Below the pieces are notes generated by a model that searched no databases, was not told where the DNA came from, and saw nothing but the letters and a program-made list of their open reading frames with translations. This document shows positions 1 through 7,583 of a stretch of DNA of 64,000 nucleotides, in pieces; position 1 is the stretch's first letter, and each line of letters opens with the position of its first letter. This DNA comes from Metabacillus dongyingensis (GTDB lineage: Bacteria > Bacillota > Bacilli > Bacillales > Bacillaceae). Made by a program: the position numbers and the translations under genes. The DNA lies in contig NZ_CP082944.1 in the NCBI RefSeq assembly GCF_019933155.2, forward strand, positions 4,900,001 to 4,964,000, in the 5' to 3' direction.

Positions 1-455
1 TGTCCCGCTTCATCTTCCGGAAGAGAAACCCCAAGCTTTTCCTGTACTTTTTGGATCGCCCAAATCCCGATCTCAAACTCCTTTTTGTAGAGCACCTTAA
101 TTTCATTCAGCAATTTATTTTGAATTTGATAGCCTTGCTGAATTCTTTCAATTGCAAATGACAGATGATCTGTTAATGCTATGTGAATGTGATTGCTAAG
201 AGGTGACATCAATTGGCCTTCCGCATAGCTGATGACTTCTTCGGCAAGCTCAACGTGTTTCTCGGGAACCATTTGCAGCAGCTGCTGAAATTTCTCGCTT
301 TCTTCTCTCATCACAAATATTTTTTCAATTTTACTGGCCGGTATAATATCATTTTTGCTTTTTTGAAAAGCAATCCCCGGGCCCATTACAATTTTCTCCT
401 GCTGTTCATCAAGAACGACTGCAGCATTATTGTTTAAGATTTTATAGATTCTCAA
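1..455 (-). CDS. BglG/LicT-family transcription antiterminator (partial)
   Basis: Read on the minus strand, this frame starts with [14 protein letters not shown] and runs off the window start after about 151 residues ending LPEDEAG. The first 55 or so residues match the CAT RNA-binding domain of the LicT/SacY/GlcT family. The rest matches the start of PRD1, where the phosphotransferase system phosphorylates histidines ([17 protein letters not shown]). Such proteins bind a RAT hairpin in the leader of a sugar operon and block termination when sugar is present. The start is a TTG at 453-455, about 7 bases after AGGAATGG. The target operon and PRD2 lie outside the window, so the sugar is unknown. 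Confidence 0.85.
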   Translation of the reverse strand, partial: MRIYKILNNNAAVVLDEQQEKIVMGPGIAFQKSKNDIIPASKIEKIFVMREESEKFQQLLQMVPEKHVELAEEVISYAEGQLMSPLSNHIHIALTDHLSFAIERIQQGYQIQNKLLNEIKVLYKKEFEIGIWAIQKVQEKLGVSLPEDEAG

Positions 456-580
456 AGGTCCATTCCTTCCTGCCGAGCGTGATTGTATCACCATCATGCC
501 AAAAATGCTGAAAAAGCACAAATACATGTTTTTTTTGTAAATTCATGTAAACGTTTTTAAAGTTTTTGTTAAATTATTAG

Positions 581-727
581 ATATTCACACGTTATTCCAC
601 AATTCGACAACAGTTATCAACAGAAGTTATCAACATATCCACAATTTCTATCCACATTTTGTGTGGGTACAATTGTTCGCCACTATATATGCAGAGGAAA
701 TATATTTATTCACAGGGCTGTTGATAA
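581..727. promoter_or_regulatory. Cluster of DnaA-box-like sequences
   Basis: Six or seven 9-mers close to the DnaA box TTATNCACA lie within 150 bp. They are ATATTCACA (581-589), TTATCAACA (614-622 and 627-635), ATATCCACA (635-643), CTATCCACA (648-656), TTATTCACA (706-714, perfect) and TTATCAACA on the minus strand (719-727). The rest of the 456-894 gap holds no gene that I can support. Non-oriC DnaA-box clusters that modulate initiation are known in B. subtilis. No dnaA or dnaN is nearby, so this is unlikely to be oriC itself. Confidence 0.6.
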
Positions 728-782
728 GTCTAAAACTATTGTGATTATCTCAAATTTAACACAGAAAAGCGGACCGCCAGTT

Positions 783-823
783 TAGTTCAGGGATGGCAGA
801 TAAGATACCGGCGATAGTCCGGG
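783..823. repeat. Dispersed repeat, copy 1
   Basis: The segment around ATGGCAGATAAGATACC and AGTCCGGGT resembles 34951-34995, where ATGGCAGATAAAATCC and AGTCCGGGT occur with the same spacing to within one base. Both copies are intergenic. The function is unknown. Confidence 0.45.
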
Positions 824-894
824 TTTGACTTTTTAGCCTGATTTGTTCTTGGCGAAGGAGCTAGACATCGAACTGCATAATTTTTTTCTTTGCT

Positions 895-925
895 AAAAAA
901 GACCCTCTTCCATTTTTGAAGAGGG
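895..925 (-). terminator. Terminator of the chromate transporter genes
   Basis: CCCTCTTC (903-910) pairs with GAAGAGGG (918-925) around a 7-base loop. On the minus strand a T-run (895-900) follows, downstream of the second transporter half. Confidence 0.85.
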
Positions 926-945
926 ACAAACAGAATAGAACCAGA

Positions 946-1476
946 CTATGAAAGAAAAACCCCTCCATAAAGCAGAGCTCCGGCTATGACATAGGCAGGA
1001 TGAACTTTCATTTTTTCAAGCAGGACGAAACTAAGGATAAACAGCAGCAGAGTATGCCATATTCCAAAACCAAGAACTGCATTATCCAGGAATTGATAGG
1101 TCATGACTCCAAGCATAACCGCGATGACAGGCCTTACCACTATGGAAAGCCTTTTTACCTGAGGCGATTCCTTATATTTGATTAAAACCTTTAAAAGAAT
1201 CAGCATTAAGATCAATGAGGGAGCAATAGTTGCAAACAGCCCAACTGCTGCCCCAAGCAGGCCTCCCTGCTGATAGCCGATAAATCCGGCCATTTTTGTT
1301 GCAATCGGGCCAGGGAGTGCGTTTCCAAGAGCCAGTGTCTCACTGAATTCACTGACGGTCTGCCATTCATAGCGGTCAACGACTTCTTTTTCAATAAGGG
1401 GTATGGAAGCTGGACCTCCACCATAACCGAGGATGCCCGGAAGGAAGAAAGCCAAAAAAATGTGCCAGTAAATCAT
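946..1476 (-). CDS. Chromate transporter family protein, second half (YwrA-like)
   Basis: A 176-residue hydrophobic protein of the CHR family. It carries the family signature LALGNALPGPIATKMAG near residue 50 and an N-terminal GGGPASIPL motif, with about five membrane segments. In one-piece ChrA proteins two such domains are fused. Here, as in B. subtilis ywrA/ywrB, each domain is a separate short gene, and the pair probably forms a heteromer in the cytoplasmic membrane that exports chromate or a related anion. Its ATG overlaps the stop of the upstream half by four bases (1473-1476), which suggests translational coupling. The true substrate is an inference from family membership. Confidence 0.88.
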   Translation of the reverse strand: MIYWHIFLAFFLPGILGYGGGPASIPLIEKEVVDRYEWQTVSEFSETLALGNALPGPIATKMAGFIGYQQGGLLGAAVGLFATIAPSLILMLILLKVLIKYKESPQVKRLSIVVRPVIAVMLGVMTYQFLDNAVLGFGIWHTLLLFILSFVLLEKMKVHPAYVIAGALLYGGVFLS

Positions 1477-2042
1477 GAATGCATCCCCTTCTCTTTCTTC
1501 TTCCTGCCGCTTTTCTCCCTATAAAAAATAGCCCACATCAGCAGAATGCCAATTAAAATACCCGGATGAACGTGCAGAGCTTCCATTAAGACAAAGGATG
1601 CTCCCATAAGGATAACCGTTTTAACCAATCCAAAGGACTGCGACGATTTCTTCGCGAAATCCCATGTAAGGGTTAGCAGCATAACTGCAACGACCGGCAG
1701 AACGGCTTGAGACATTCCTTTGACCCACGCCTCATCTTTATAAGCATTTAAGGTTGTCAGCAGTAAAATCATCAAGAATACTGTTGGAAGCGCTGTTGCG
1801 ATTACAGCATTCAGCATGCCTGCATAGCCTCCGATCCGATATCCGATGTAACCGGCCATTTTCGTTGCTATTGGACCCGGAAGTGTATTCCCTAGTGCCA
1901 GTACGTCTGAAAATTCATCATCATTCATCCATTTAAATCTCTCAACCACTTCTTTATGCACAAGCGGAATGGTCGAAGGACCTCCCCCAAATCCAAGCAT
2001 GCCTGACCTGAAAAATGCAATGAAAATATTCCACTGTTTCAC
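1473..2042 (-). CDS. Chromate transporter family protein, first half (YwrB-like)
   Basis: A 189-residue member of the CHR family. It has GGGPSTIPLVHKEVV near residue 20 and the signature LALGNTLPGPIATKMAG near residue 50, both closely matched in its partner at 946-1476. It starts at GTG with a GAGGTGA ribosome site six bases upstream. The C-terminus is basic (REKSGRKKKEK), presumably cytosolic. It is probably co-transcribed with the downstream half and lies 25 bp after the gamma-glutamyltransferase gene on the same strand. Export of chromate is the family's known activity; the physiological role here is inferred. Confidence 0.88.
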   Translation of the reverse strand: MKQWNIFIAFFRSGMLGFGGGPSTIPLVHKEVVERFKWMNDDEFSDVLALGNTLPGPIATKMAGYIGYRIGGYAGMLNAVIATALPTVFLMILLLTTLNAYKDEAWVKGMSQAVLPVVAVMLLTLTWDFAKKSSQSFGLVKTVILMGASFVLMEALHVHPGILIGILLMWAIFYREKSGRKKKEKGMHS

Positions 2043-2067
2043 AGAAAGGTCACCTCATTCTCTTCAC

Positions 2068-3678
2068 TTACCAAGACGCAATTGATCCATCTGCTCTTGG
2101 CTCTGTACCGCCAGTTAGCACACCTGTATCAGGATCCCTCCAAATAATCTGCCCGCGTCCAAATTGGCCTGTATCCACTGTCATTTGGATTTGATGCCCT
2201 TTCCGGACTAAAGCCTGTGCGAGATGGGAAGGAAAATGTGGTTCAACAAGGACCTTTTTTCCCTCAATCCACTGCCATCGCGGTGCATCAAGAGCTGCCT
2301 GCGGATGCAGGTGAAAATCAATGGTATTCATGACTACCTGCAGATGTCCCTGCGGCTGCATATACCCGCCCATTACTCCAAAAGGACCGACAGCTTGATT
2401 ATCCTTTGTCAAAAAACCCGGAATAATGGTGTGATAGGTTTTCTTCCCTGGCTTTAAGGCATTGGGATGTGTTTCATCAAGAGAAAAATCATGCCCTCGG
2501 TTTTGCATCGAGATCCCCGTTCCCGGAATCACAACGCCCGAACCAAATCCCATGTAGTTGCTCTGTATGAAAGAAACCATATTGCCTTCCCCATCCGCTG
2601 CCGCCAAATAAACCGTGCCACCTCTTGCCGGCTCATAAGCTTCAGGTAAAATCGCCTCATCTTTTATTTCGGCCCTTCTCTTTTCTCCATATTGTTCTGA
2701 CAGCAGTTCTTCCGTTGTGATCTTCATCTCTTTTGGATCTGTGACGTATGCTTTCCCGTCAGTAAAAGCGAGCTTCATCGCTTCAATTTGTTTATGGTAT
2801 GTATCTGCATTGTCCTTCTCGGCTACCAAATAGCCTTTTAAGATATTGAGGCCAAGCAAAGCGACAATCCCCTGGCCATTAGGCGGGATTTCCCATACGT
2901 CATATCCTTTGTAATGCACTGAGATCGGATCAACCCATTCAGCTTCATAAGAAGCAAGGTCTTCTTTTGATAGAAAACCTCCATGCTTTTCGACAAAGGA
3001 GCTGATTTTCTCTGCTAATCGTCCGCGGTAGAAGCTTTCCCCGCTCGTTTCTGCTATCTCCCTTAATGTAGCTGCATGATCCGGAGAACGCCAGATTTCA
3101 CCGATTTTAGGGGATCGCTGATTTGGTGCAAATGTAGTAAACCACGCTTCAAACTCAGAACCTGTTAGAGTGGTTTTGAATTTTTCATAAGCAAGAGACC
3201 AGTATTTCCCCAAAATTGGAGTCAAAGGATATCCTTCTTCAGCATATTCAATTGCAGGTGAGAGCACTTCTTGAAGAGGAAGGCGTCCAAACCGTTTTGA
3301 TAGCTGTACCCAAGCAGCAGGAGCACCTGGAACTGTTATAGGAGTTACTCCATGTACAGGCATTTTTGTGTATCCCTTAGCCTTTACAGCCTCAATGGAG
3401 AGCGCTGATGGGGCAGGTCCGCTTGCATTTAGACCATACAGGTTCCCATTTGTCCAAACCAGAGCAAATGCGTCTCCTCCAATTCCATTAGAAGTTGGCT
3501 CTAGAACTGTCAAGGCTGCGGCAGCTGCAATCGCCGCATCGACAGCATTGCCGCCTTTTTTCAGGATTTCCAAACCAGCCTGTGCCGCAAGAGGCTGTGA
3601 TGTTGCGACCATTCCATTTTTCGCAAAAACAGTCTGCCGCTCTGAAGGATATGGGTGATATAAATAATCAAAGTTCAT
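2068..3678 (-). CDS. Gamma-glutamyltransferase family protein (YwrD-like)
   Basis: A 536-residue member of the Ntn-hydrolase gamma-glutamyltranspeptidase family. Proenzymes of this family self-cleave before a catalytic threonine, seen here in ARGGTVYLAAAD about two thirds along. Downstream are the conserved SNYMGFGSGVV and VMGGYMQPQG motifs; upstream is NGIGGDAFALVW. The chosen start is the internal ATG at 3676-3678 (MNFDYLYHP), which has AAGGGGAT seven bases upstream; the longer frame lacks a ribosome site. No signal peptide is visible, unlike secreted Ggt, so it probably acts in the cytosol. Its placement between chromate transporter halves and an Lrp regulator repeats the B. subtilis ywrA-D grouping. 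The substrate is unknown. Confidence 0.88.
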   Translation of the reverse strand: MNFDYLYHPYPSERQTVFAKNGMVATSQPLAAQAGLEILKKGGNAVDAAIAAAAALTVLEPTSNGIGGDAFALVWTNGNLYGLNASGPAPSALSIEAVKAKGYTKMPVHGVTPITVPGAPAAWVQLSKRFGRLPLQEVLSPAIEYAEEGYPLTPILGKYWSLAYEKFKTTLTGSEFEAWFTTFAPNQRSPKIGEIWRSPDHAATLREIAETSGESFYRGRLAEKISSFVEKHGGFLSKEDLASYEAEWVDPISVHYKGYDVWEIPPNGQGIVALLGLNILKGYLVAEKDNADTYHKQIEAMKLAFTDGKAYVTDPKEMKITTEELLSEQYGEKRRAEIKDEAILPEAYEPARGGTVYLAAADGEGNMVSFIQSNYMGFGSGVVIPGTGISMQNRGHDFSLDETHPNALKPGKKTYHTIIPGFLTKDNQAVGPFGVMGGYMQPQGHLQVVMNTIDFHLHPQAALDAPRWQWIEGKKVLVEPHFPSHLAQALVRKGHQIQMTVDTGQFGRGQIIWRDPDTGVLTGGTEPRADGSIASW

Positions 3679-3845
3679 ATTGTTGATCCCCTTGTAGTCA
3701 TAGTGTTTTAAAAACCTATCCGCAAGCAAACAATTGTTAAGCATATTTCTTTTTATTGTTAACTTTTGTAATATCCATCTCCCATTTTATTATATCTGAA
3801 TATGTTAAATATTCAATCTATTCTAGGTGCAAAAAGCTTCTTGAT

Positions 3846-4337
3846 CTATAATTTCAGTCCATTCCTGCTCTTAAATCTGCGGAGTAAGATGTGACTCTCA
3901 ACTCGCGTTATCCCTTCTAAAGCATAAAGCTCATGATTAATGAATTTTTCAAGAGCCGTGAAATTCTCAACAAGCACGTGCATATGAAGGGTACTCGGAC
4001 CTGTCATTTGATAGCAGCTAGCGACCTTAGGATTGTCTGCAAGTGTTTCAGCAACCTCTATTAAAAAGGCTGGCTCACAATCCACTTCAAAGAATGCCGA
4101 TACAGACCTGCCAACCTTCTCTGAATTGACGACTACTGTAAACCTTTCGATTACACCCTCATTTATTAATTGATTGACTCTTTCTCTTACGGCAACTCGG
4201 GAAAGCTCTAACTCTTTTCCAATATCCACATAGGACATGCGGCCATTATCCGTCAGCAATTTTATGATTTTTCGGTCAGTCTCATCTATTTTCAATCTTC
4301 CCACCACTTTCTTTACAAGCCCTATCGAATCCTCCAA
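3846..4337 (-). CDS. Lrp/AsnC-family transcriptional regulator (YwrC-like)
   Basis: About 150-163 residues. An N-terminal helix-turn-helix (DETDRKIIKLLTDNGRMSY through LSRVAVRERV) is followed by a RAM ligand-binding domain (VASCYQMTGPSTLHMHVLVE), as in Lrp/AsnC regulators that sense amino acids and form octamers. The longest frame begins with TTG at 4335-4337. Other Lrp proteins start with M-K-I/L-D, so a TTG at 4293-4295 (MKIDETDRK) behind GGTGGGA is also plausible. A TATAAT box at 4351-4356 lies just upstream. It is transcribed towards the gamma-glutamyltransferase and transporter genes and probably regulates them. Confidence 0.88.
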   Translation of the reverse strand: MEDSIGLVKKVVGRLKIDETDRKIIKLLTDNGRMSYVDIGKELELSRVAVRERVNQLINEGVIERFTVVVNSEKVGRSVSAFFEVDCEPAFLIEVAETLADNPKVASCYQMTGPSTLHMHVLVENFTALEKFINHELYALEGITRVESHILLRRFKSRNGLKL

Positions 4338-4407
4338 ATAATAATTTCATTATACTCACAGCAACTTTTTAAGAAAAGGTGTTCAATTAAATGTTTCTCA
4401 AGGGAAA

Positions 4408-4423
4408 CGTTCCACGTGAAACA
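4408..4423. other. parS site (Spo0J/ParB centromere)
   Basis: CGTTCCACGTGAAACA matches the Bacillus parS consensus TGTTNCACGTGAAACA at 15 of 16 positions, and the palindromic core GTTCCACGTGAAAC is perfect. It is intergenic, between the lrp-like gene and the Hsp31-like gene. Spo0J loads at such sites and recruits SMC, and they cluster near the origin. Confidence 0.85.
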
Positions 4424-4432
4424 AAAACCAAC

Positions 4433-4458
4433 AAAAAAAGACCATTTAAGGTCTTTTT
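4433..4458 (-). terminator. Terminator of the Hsp31-like gene
   Basis: AAAGACC (4437-4443) pairs with GGTCTTT (4450-4456) around a 6-base loop, with T-rich flanks on both strands, just after the stop of the gene at 4466. Confidence 0.8.
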
Positions 4459-4465
4459 CAGCAGC

Positions 4466-5128
4466 TTATTTTGATAAAACTCTGACAAATTCTTTTGCCG
4501 CATTTATACTTGATTGCGGATTTTGACCAGTAACCAGCTTACCGTCTACTTCTACATGCTCAGTAAATTTTGGAGTGGTCACAAATTCTGCACCAAGTTC
4601 TGTAAGCTTTGTTTCTAAAAGAAAAGGCATGTATTGATCCAATTTGGTGTCCGCTTCTTCTTCATTTGTAAATCCAGTTAATCGTTTGCCTTCCACTAAT
4701 GGTTTTCCATTTGAAAGGACAGGGCCAACGAAACCAGCAGGACCGTGGCAGACAGCGCCAATGACTTTATCAGATTCTGCAAAATGCACGAGCAGCTCCT
4801 GCAGTTTTTTATTAGAAGGGAAATCAAACATGGTTCCATGACCGCCAGGAAGGAATATAGCTGCATACTCATCTGCTTGAATGTCATCCAGCATCTGAGT
4901 TTCTTTCAGCCTGCTGATGGGCTCTGACCATTTATCTTGTTCCACGCCTTCTAAGCTGCCGGGATCGAGAGGAACATCTCCTCCTTTAGGACTTGCTACA
5001 GTTACCTCATAACCATGCCCGGTAAATTCCTCATACGGTTCAGCAAATTCTGACAGCCAAAGGCCTGTTTTATGTTCATCTGTAATTTTATCTGCAGTGG
5101 TCACAACGACTAAAATTTTTTCTGCCAT
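4466..5128 (-). CDS. DJ-1/PfpI superfamily protein, Hsp31/glyoxalase III-like
   Basis: A 220-residue class I glutamine amidotransferase-like protein. The nucleophile elbow AVCHGPAG places the catalytic Cys at residue 127 followed by His128. IFLPGGHGTMFDFP near residues 91-104 and the N-terminal TGLWLSEFAEPYEEF segment, which carries the acidic residue near Cys, are typical of the Hsp31-like branch. Members act as glutathione-independent glyoxalases (methylglyoxal to lactate) or stress chaperones in the cytosol. A good ribosome site (AAGGAGCGGT) precedes ATG. It stands alone between a parS site and nfrA. The precise activity is inferred. Confidence 0.85.
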   Translation of the reverse strand: MAEKILVVVTTADKITDEHKTGLWLSEFAEPYEEFTGHGYEVTVASPKGGDVPLDPGSLEGVEQDKWSEPISRLKETQMLDDIQADEYAAIFLPGGHGTMFDFPSNKKLQELLVHFAESDKVIGAVCHGPAGFVGPVLSNGKPLVEGKRLTGFTNEEEADTKLDQYMPFLLETKLTELGAEFVTTPKFTEHVEVDGKLVTGQNPQSSINAAKEFVRVLSK

Positions 5129-5187
5129 TCATACCGCTCCTTCATGAGTAAAATCAAATTTATTCATACGAAGTAAGTTTTCCCGGC

Positions 5188-5940
5188 TTATCTTTTATTA
5201 AACCCTTTTGATTCAACAAACTCTTTCATATACATTCTCGTCGGCTTAGAAAGCATGGCTGCCATTTGACTTGTCCAAGTATCCGTTCTCATTCCATCAG
5301 TCCGTTCATGGTAATAGGAAGAGATGACGCGATTATAGTCTTCTAATTGCCTGATATATTTTCCGCTGTCAGATTCGTAAGCTTCTTCGTGGTATATATG
5401 TTCCGTCTGGATTCTTGGCTTTTTATCCGGATTTTGGGCCGGATACCCAACAGCAAGTCCAAAAAGAGGCACGACTCTGTTTGGTGTTTTAAGGAGCTCT
5501 GAGACCTCGTTTAAACTGTTTCGCAATCCTCCGATATAAACGGCGCCAAGTCCCATCGATTCAGCTGCAATGACTGCATTTTGTGCTGCAAGCGAGGCAT
5601 CTATTGCAGCCACCATGAATTTCTCTGTGCTCTCGAGCGTTTCATCTAAGTTCACGCCTTCCATCTCAGCCAATACTTCGTGACGGTGCAAATCTGCGCA
5701 AAAAATAAAGAAGTGTCCGTTCCGAGCGACATAAGACTGATTGCCTGCAAGCTCTGCCAATCTCTGTTTAGCTGCTGGATTCTTCACGCCAATTATGGAA
5801 TACGCTTGTATAAAACTAGAAGTCGAAGCCGCCTGGGCGCATTCAATGATTGTTTTGATTTGTTCATCGCTGAGCGGTTTTTCTTCAAATTTTCGAATAG
5901 AGCGATGGGATAAAATCGTGTCAATTATTTGGTTCATCAT
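5188..5940 (-). CDS. nfrA: NfrA-type NADPH-dependent FMN reductase / nitroreductase
   Basis: A 250-residue flavoprotein of the nitroreductase family, very similar in length and motifs to B. subtilis NfrA1 (YwcG). Shared features include the N-terminal HRSIRKF FMN-binding motif, AQAASTSSFIQAYSIIG, the GHFFIFCADLHRH segment, AAESMGLGAVYIGG and the C-terminal ESKGFNKR. Such enzymes reduce FMN, nitroaromatics and quinones with NADPH and are often stress induced. The start has two adjacent ATGs; the first is well spaced from AAAGGAG. It is monocistronic by spacing. In B. subtilis nfrA lies close to qox, and qox also follows here at 9.2-13.3 kb. Confidence 0.9.
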   Translation of the reverse strand: MMNQIIDTILSHRSIRKFEEKPLSDEQIKTIIECAQAASTSSFIQAYSIIGVKNPAAKQRLAELAGNQSYVARNGHFFIFCADLHRHEVLAEMEGVNLDETLESTEKFMVAAIDASLAAQNAVIAAESMGLGAVYIGGLRNSLNEVSELLKTPNRVVPLFGLAVGYPAQNPDKKPRIQTEHIYHEEAYESDSGKYIRQLEDYNRVISSYYHERTDGMRTDTWTSQMAAMLSKPTRMYMKEFVESKGFNKR

Positions 5941-6068
5941 TCAGGTCTCCTTTGTTATTTGTTTTAACTATCTTACCTAAGTTCCGGTCATTTTGCAGTT
6001 AATAGGATTAAGTAACTTTTGTACCGGGTATTGTATTTGTGAAAATACAGGAAATTTGCTTAAAAGCA

Positions 6069-6084
6069 TTGGCGTTTTCGCCAA
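6069..6084. promoter_or_regulatory. Perfect 6-bp inverted repeat in leader region
   Basis: TTGGCG-TTTT-CGCCAA lies about 60 bp before the TTG start at 6143. No T-run follows, so it looks more like an operator or RNA hairpin than a terminator. Its ligand is unknown. Confidence 0.4.
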
Positions 6085-6142
6085 GCTGTATTAAAATAAC
6101 ACACGTTACATAAATATGTACTAGAAGTAAGGAGCACACACA

Positions 6143-7483
6143 TTGACATCACAGACTAATAGCACAATGAAATTTATCATCCCATCTATGCTTGGAATTT
6201 TATTATTTATGGTTCCAATTAAATATAATGATGAGGTTACCATTCCAATTGCCATCCTTTCTGGGATTCTCCAGAAGGCACTTGGTGATTTTTTGCCTGC
6301 CATTATGACAGTTATCATTATCTTAACTTTAATTGGTACTCTTTTTGCAAAGGCAGCTAAACCTGGTTTTGTTAAAAGAAGCCCTTTCTTTACAGCTTTG
6401 TTCGATGTTCCTGTAATATGGGTTTTCGCCCGATTGATGGGAGCTATCTTTGCCGTTCTGACATTATTTAAAATAGGCCCTGAATGGATTTGGTCTGAAA
6501 ATACCGGCGGACTTCTCTTAAATGATCTTCTTCCCATTTTATTTTCAGTATTCTTTTTTGCAGGATTATTACTGCCTCTATTGCTGAATTTCGGTTTGCT
6601 TGAGCTTTTTGGCTCATTGCTTGCCAAGTTTATGAGACCTGTATTTAAATTGCCGGGCAGATCCTCTGTTGATTGCGTCGCATCCTGGCTTGGTGATGGA
6701 ACAATTGGCGTATTGCTGACAAGTAAGCAGTACGAAGAAGGCTTCTATACAAAACGTGAGGCTGCCATTATTGGCACAAGTTTCTCTGTAGTTTCGATTA
6801 CCTTCAGTATAGTTGTCATCTCTCAAGTAAACCTTGGATACATGTTTGTTCCCTTTTATTTAACTGTTACGTTTGCAGGAATTATTGCAGCTTTAGTTCT
6901 GCCTAGAATTCCTCCACTGTCCACTAAACCTGATACTTACTACCACGGTCAGGATGAAAAGATCACAGAAGCTGTGCCAAAAGGATTTACTCCATTTAGC
7001 TGGGGCTATAAACAGGCACTTGTTCAGGCAGATAAAAATAAGAGTGTCATTTCTTTCTTTCAAGATGGAACAAAGAATGTCCTTGATATGTGGATGGGTG
7101 TTGCCCCGATTGTGATGTCACTTGGAACACTTGCATTAATAGCAGCGGAGTTCACACCAGTATTTGATTGGCTAGGGATGCCATTCATTCCCCTGCTTGA
7201 ATTGATGCAAATACCAGAAGCAAAAGAGGCATCCAAAACACTTGCTGTCGGATTTGCAGATATGTTCCTGCCTACTGTATTAGCGAGTGAAATCGCGAGT
7301 GAAATGACCAGATTTATTATAGCTTGTGTCTCTGTTACCCAGCTTATTTATATGTCCGAAGTCGGCGGGCTGCTTCTGGGTTCGAAAATCCCAGTTTCAT
7401 TTAAAGATTTAGTGATTATTTTTCTGCTTCGAACATTCATTACACTTCCAGTTATTGTTGGAATTGCACATATGTTGTTTTAA
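6143..7483 (+). CDS. YjiH-type membrane protein with nucleoside-recognition (GATE) domains
   Basis: A 446-residue polytopic membrane protein with about ten hydrophobic segments. Two GATE-like stretches are visible: the first around GRSSVDCVASWLGDGTIGVLL, the second around VGFADMFLPTVLASEIASEMTRF. This pattern is typical of the YjiH family of uncharacterised transporters, related to SpoIIIAB/SpmA-like and nucleoside-gated carriers. Translation starts at TTG 6143-6145, eight bases after AAGGAG; the ATG at 6167 has no ribosome site. An inverted repeat at 6069 may regulate it. A strong terminator follows. The substrate cannot be inferred from sequence. Confidence 0.8.
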   Translation: MTSQTNSTMKFIIPSMLGILLFMVPIKYNDEVTIPIAILSGILQKALGDFLPAIMTVIIILTLIGTLFAKAAKPGFVKRSPFFTALFDVPVIWVFARLMGAIFAVLTLFKIGPEWIWSENTGGLLLNDLLPILFSVFFFAGLLLPLLLNFGLLELFGSLLAKFMRPVFKLPGRSSVDCVASWLGDGTIGVLLTSKQYEEGFYTKREAAIIGTSFSVVSITFSIVVISQVNLGYMFVPFYLTVTFAGIIAALVLPRIPPLSTKPDTYYHGQDEKITEAVPKGFTPFSWGYKQALVQADKNKSVISFFQDGTKNVLDMWMGVAPIVMSLGTLALIAAEFTPVFDWLGMPFIPLLELMQIPEAKEASKTLAVGFADMFLPTVLASEIASEMTRFIIACVSVTQLIYMSEVGGLLLGSKIPVSFKDLVIIFLLRTFITLPVIVGIAHMLF

Positions 7484-7491
7484 AATTTCAA

Positions 7492-7530
7492 AAAACGCAT
7501 GGACCAAAAAGGTCCATGCGTTTTGATTTT
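7492..7530. terminator. Bidirectional terminator
   Basis: A 14-bp stem AAAACGCATGGACC / GGTCCATGCGTTTT (7492-7505 and 7511-7524) with a 5-base loop is T-rich on the plus strand. It ends the yjiH-like gene and may also stop minus-strand transcripts. Confidence 0.9.
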
Positions 7531-7583
7531 CTATGAATTTTGCAGTTTTTTATCATTTATGGATGATTCAGCATTCTTAGAAC

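Noticed and set aside
213..437. 74-residue plus-strand frame at the start of the window
   Set aside because: Antisense to the antiterminator gene, which has family motifs and a ribosome site.
581..727. oriC itself
   Set aside because: DnaA boxes are clustered, but neither dnaA nor dnaN nor other origin genes flank them.
6121..6627. 168-residue minus-strand frame rich in Lys, Asn and Ser
   Set aside because: Antisense to the GATE-domain membrane protein; composition is what the reverse of hydrophobic codons gives.
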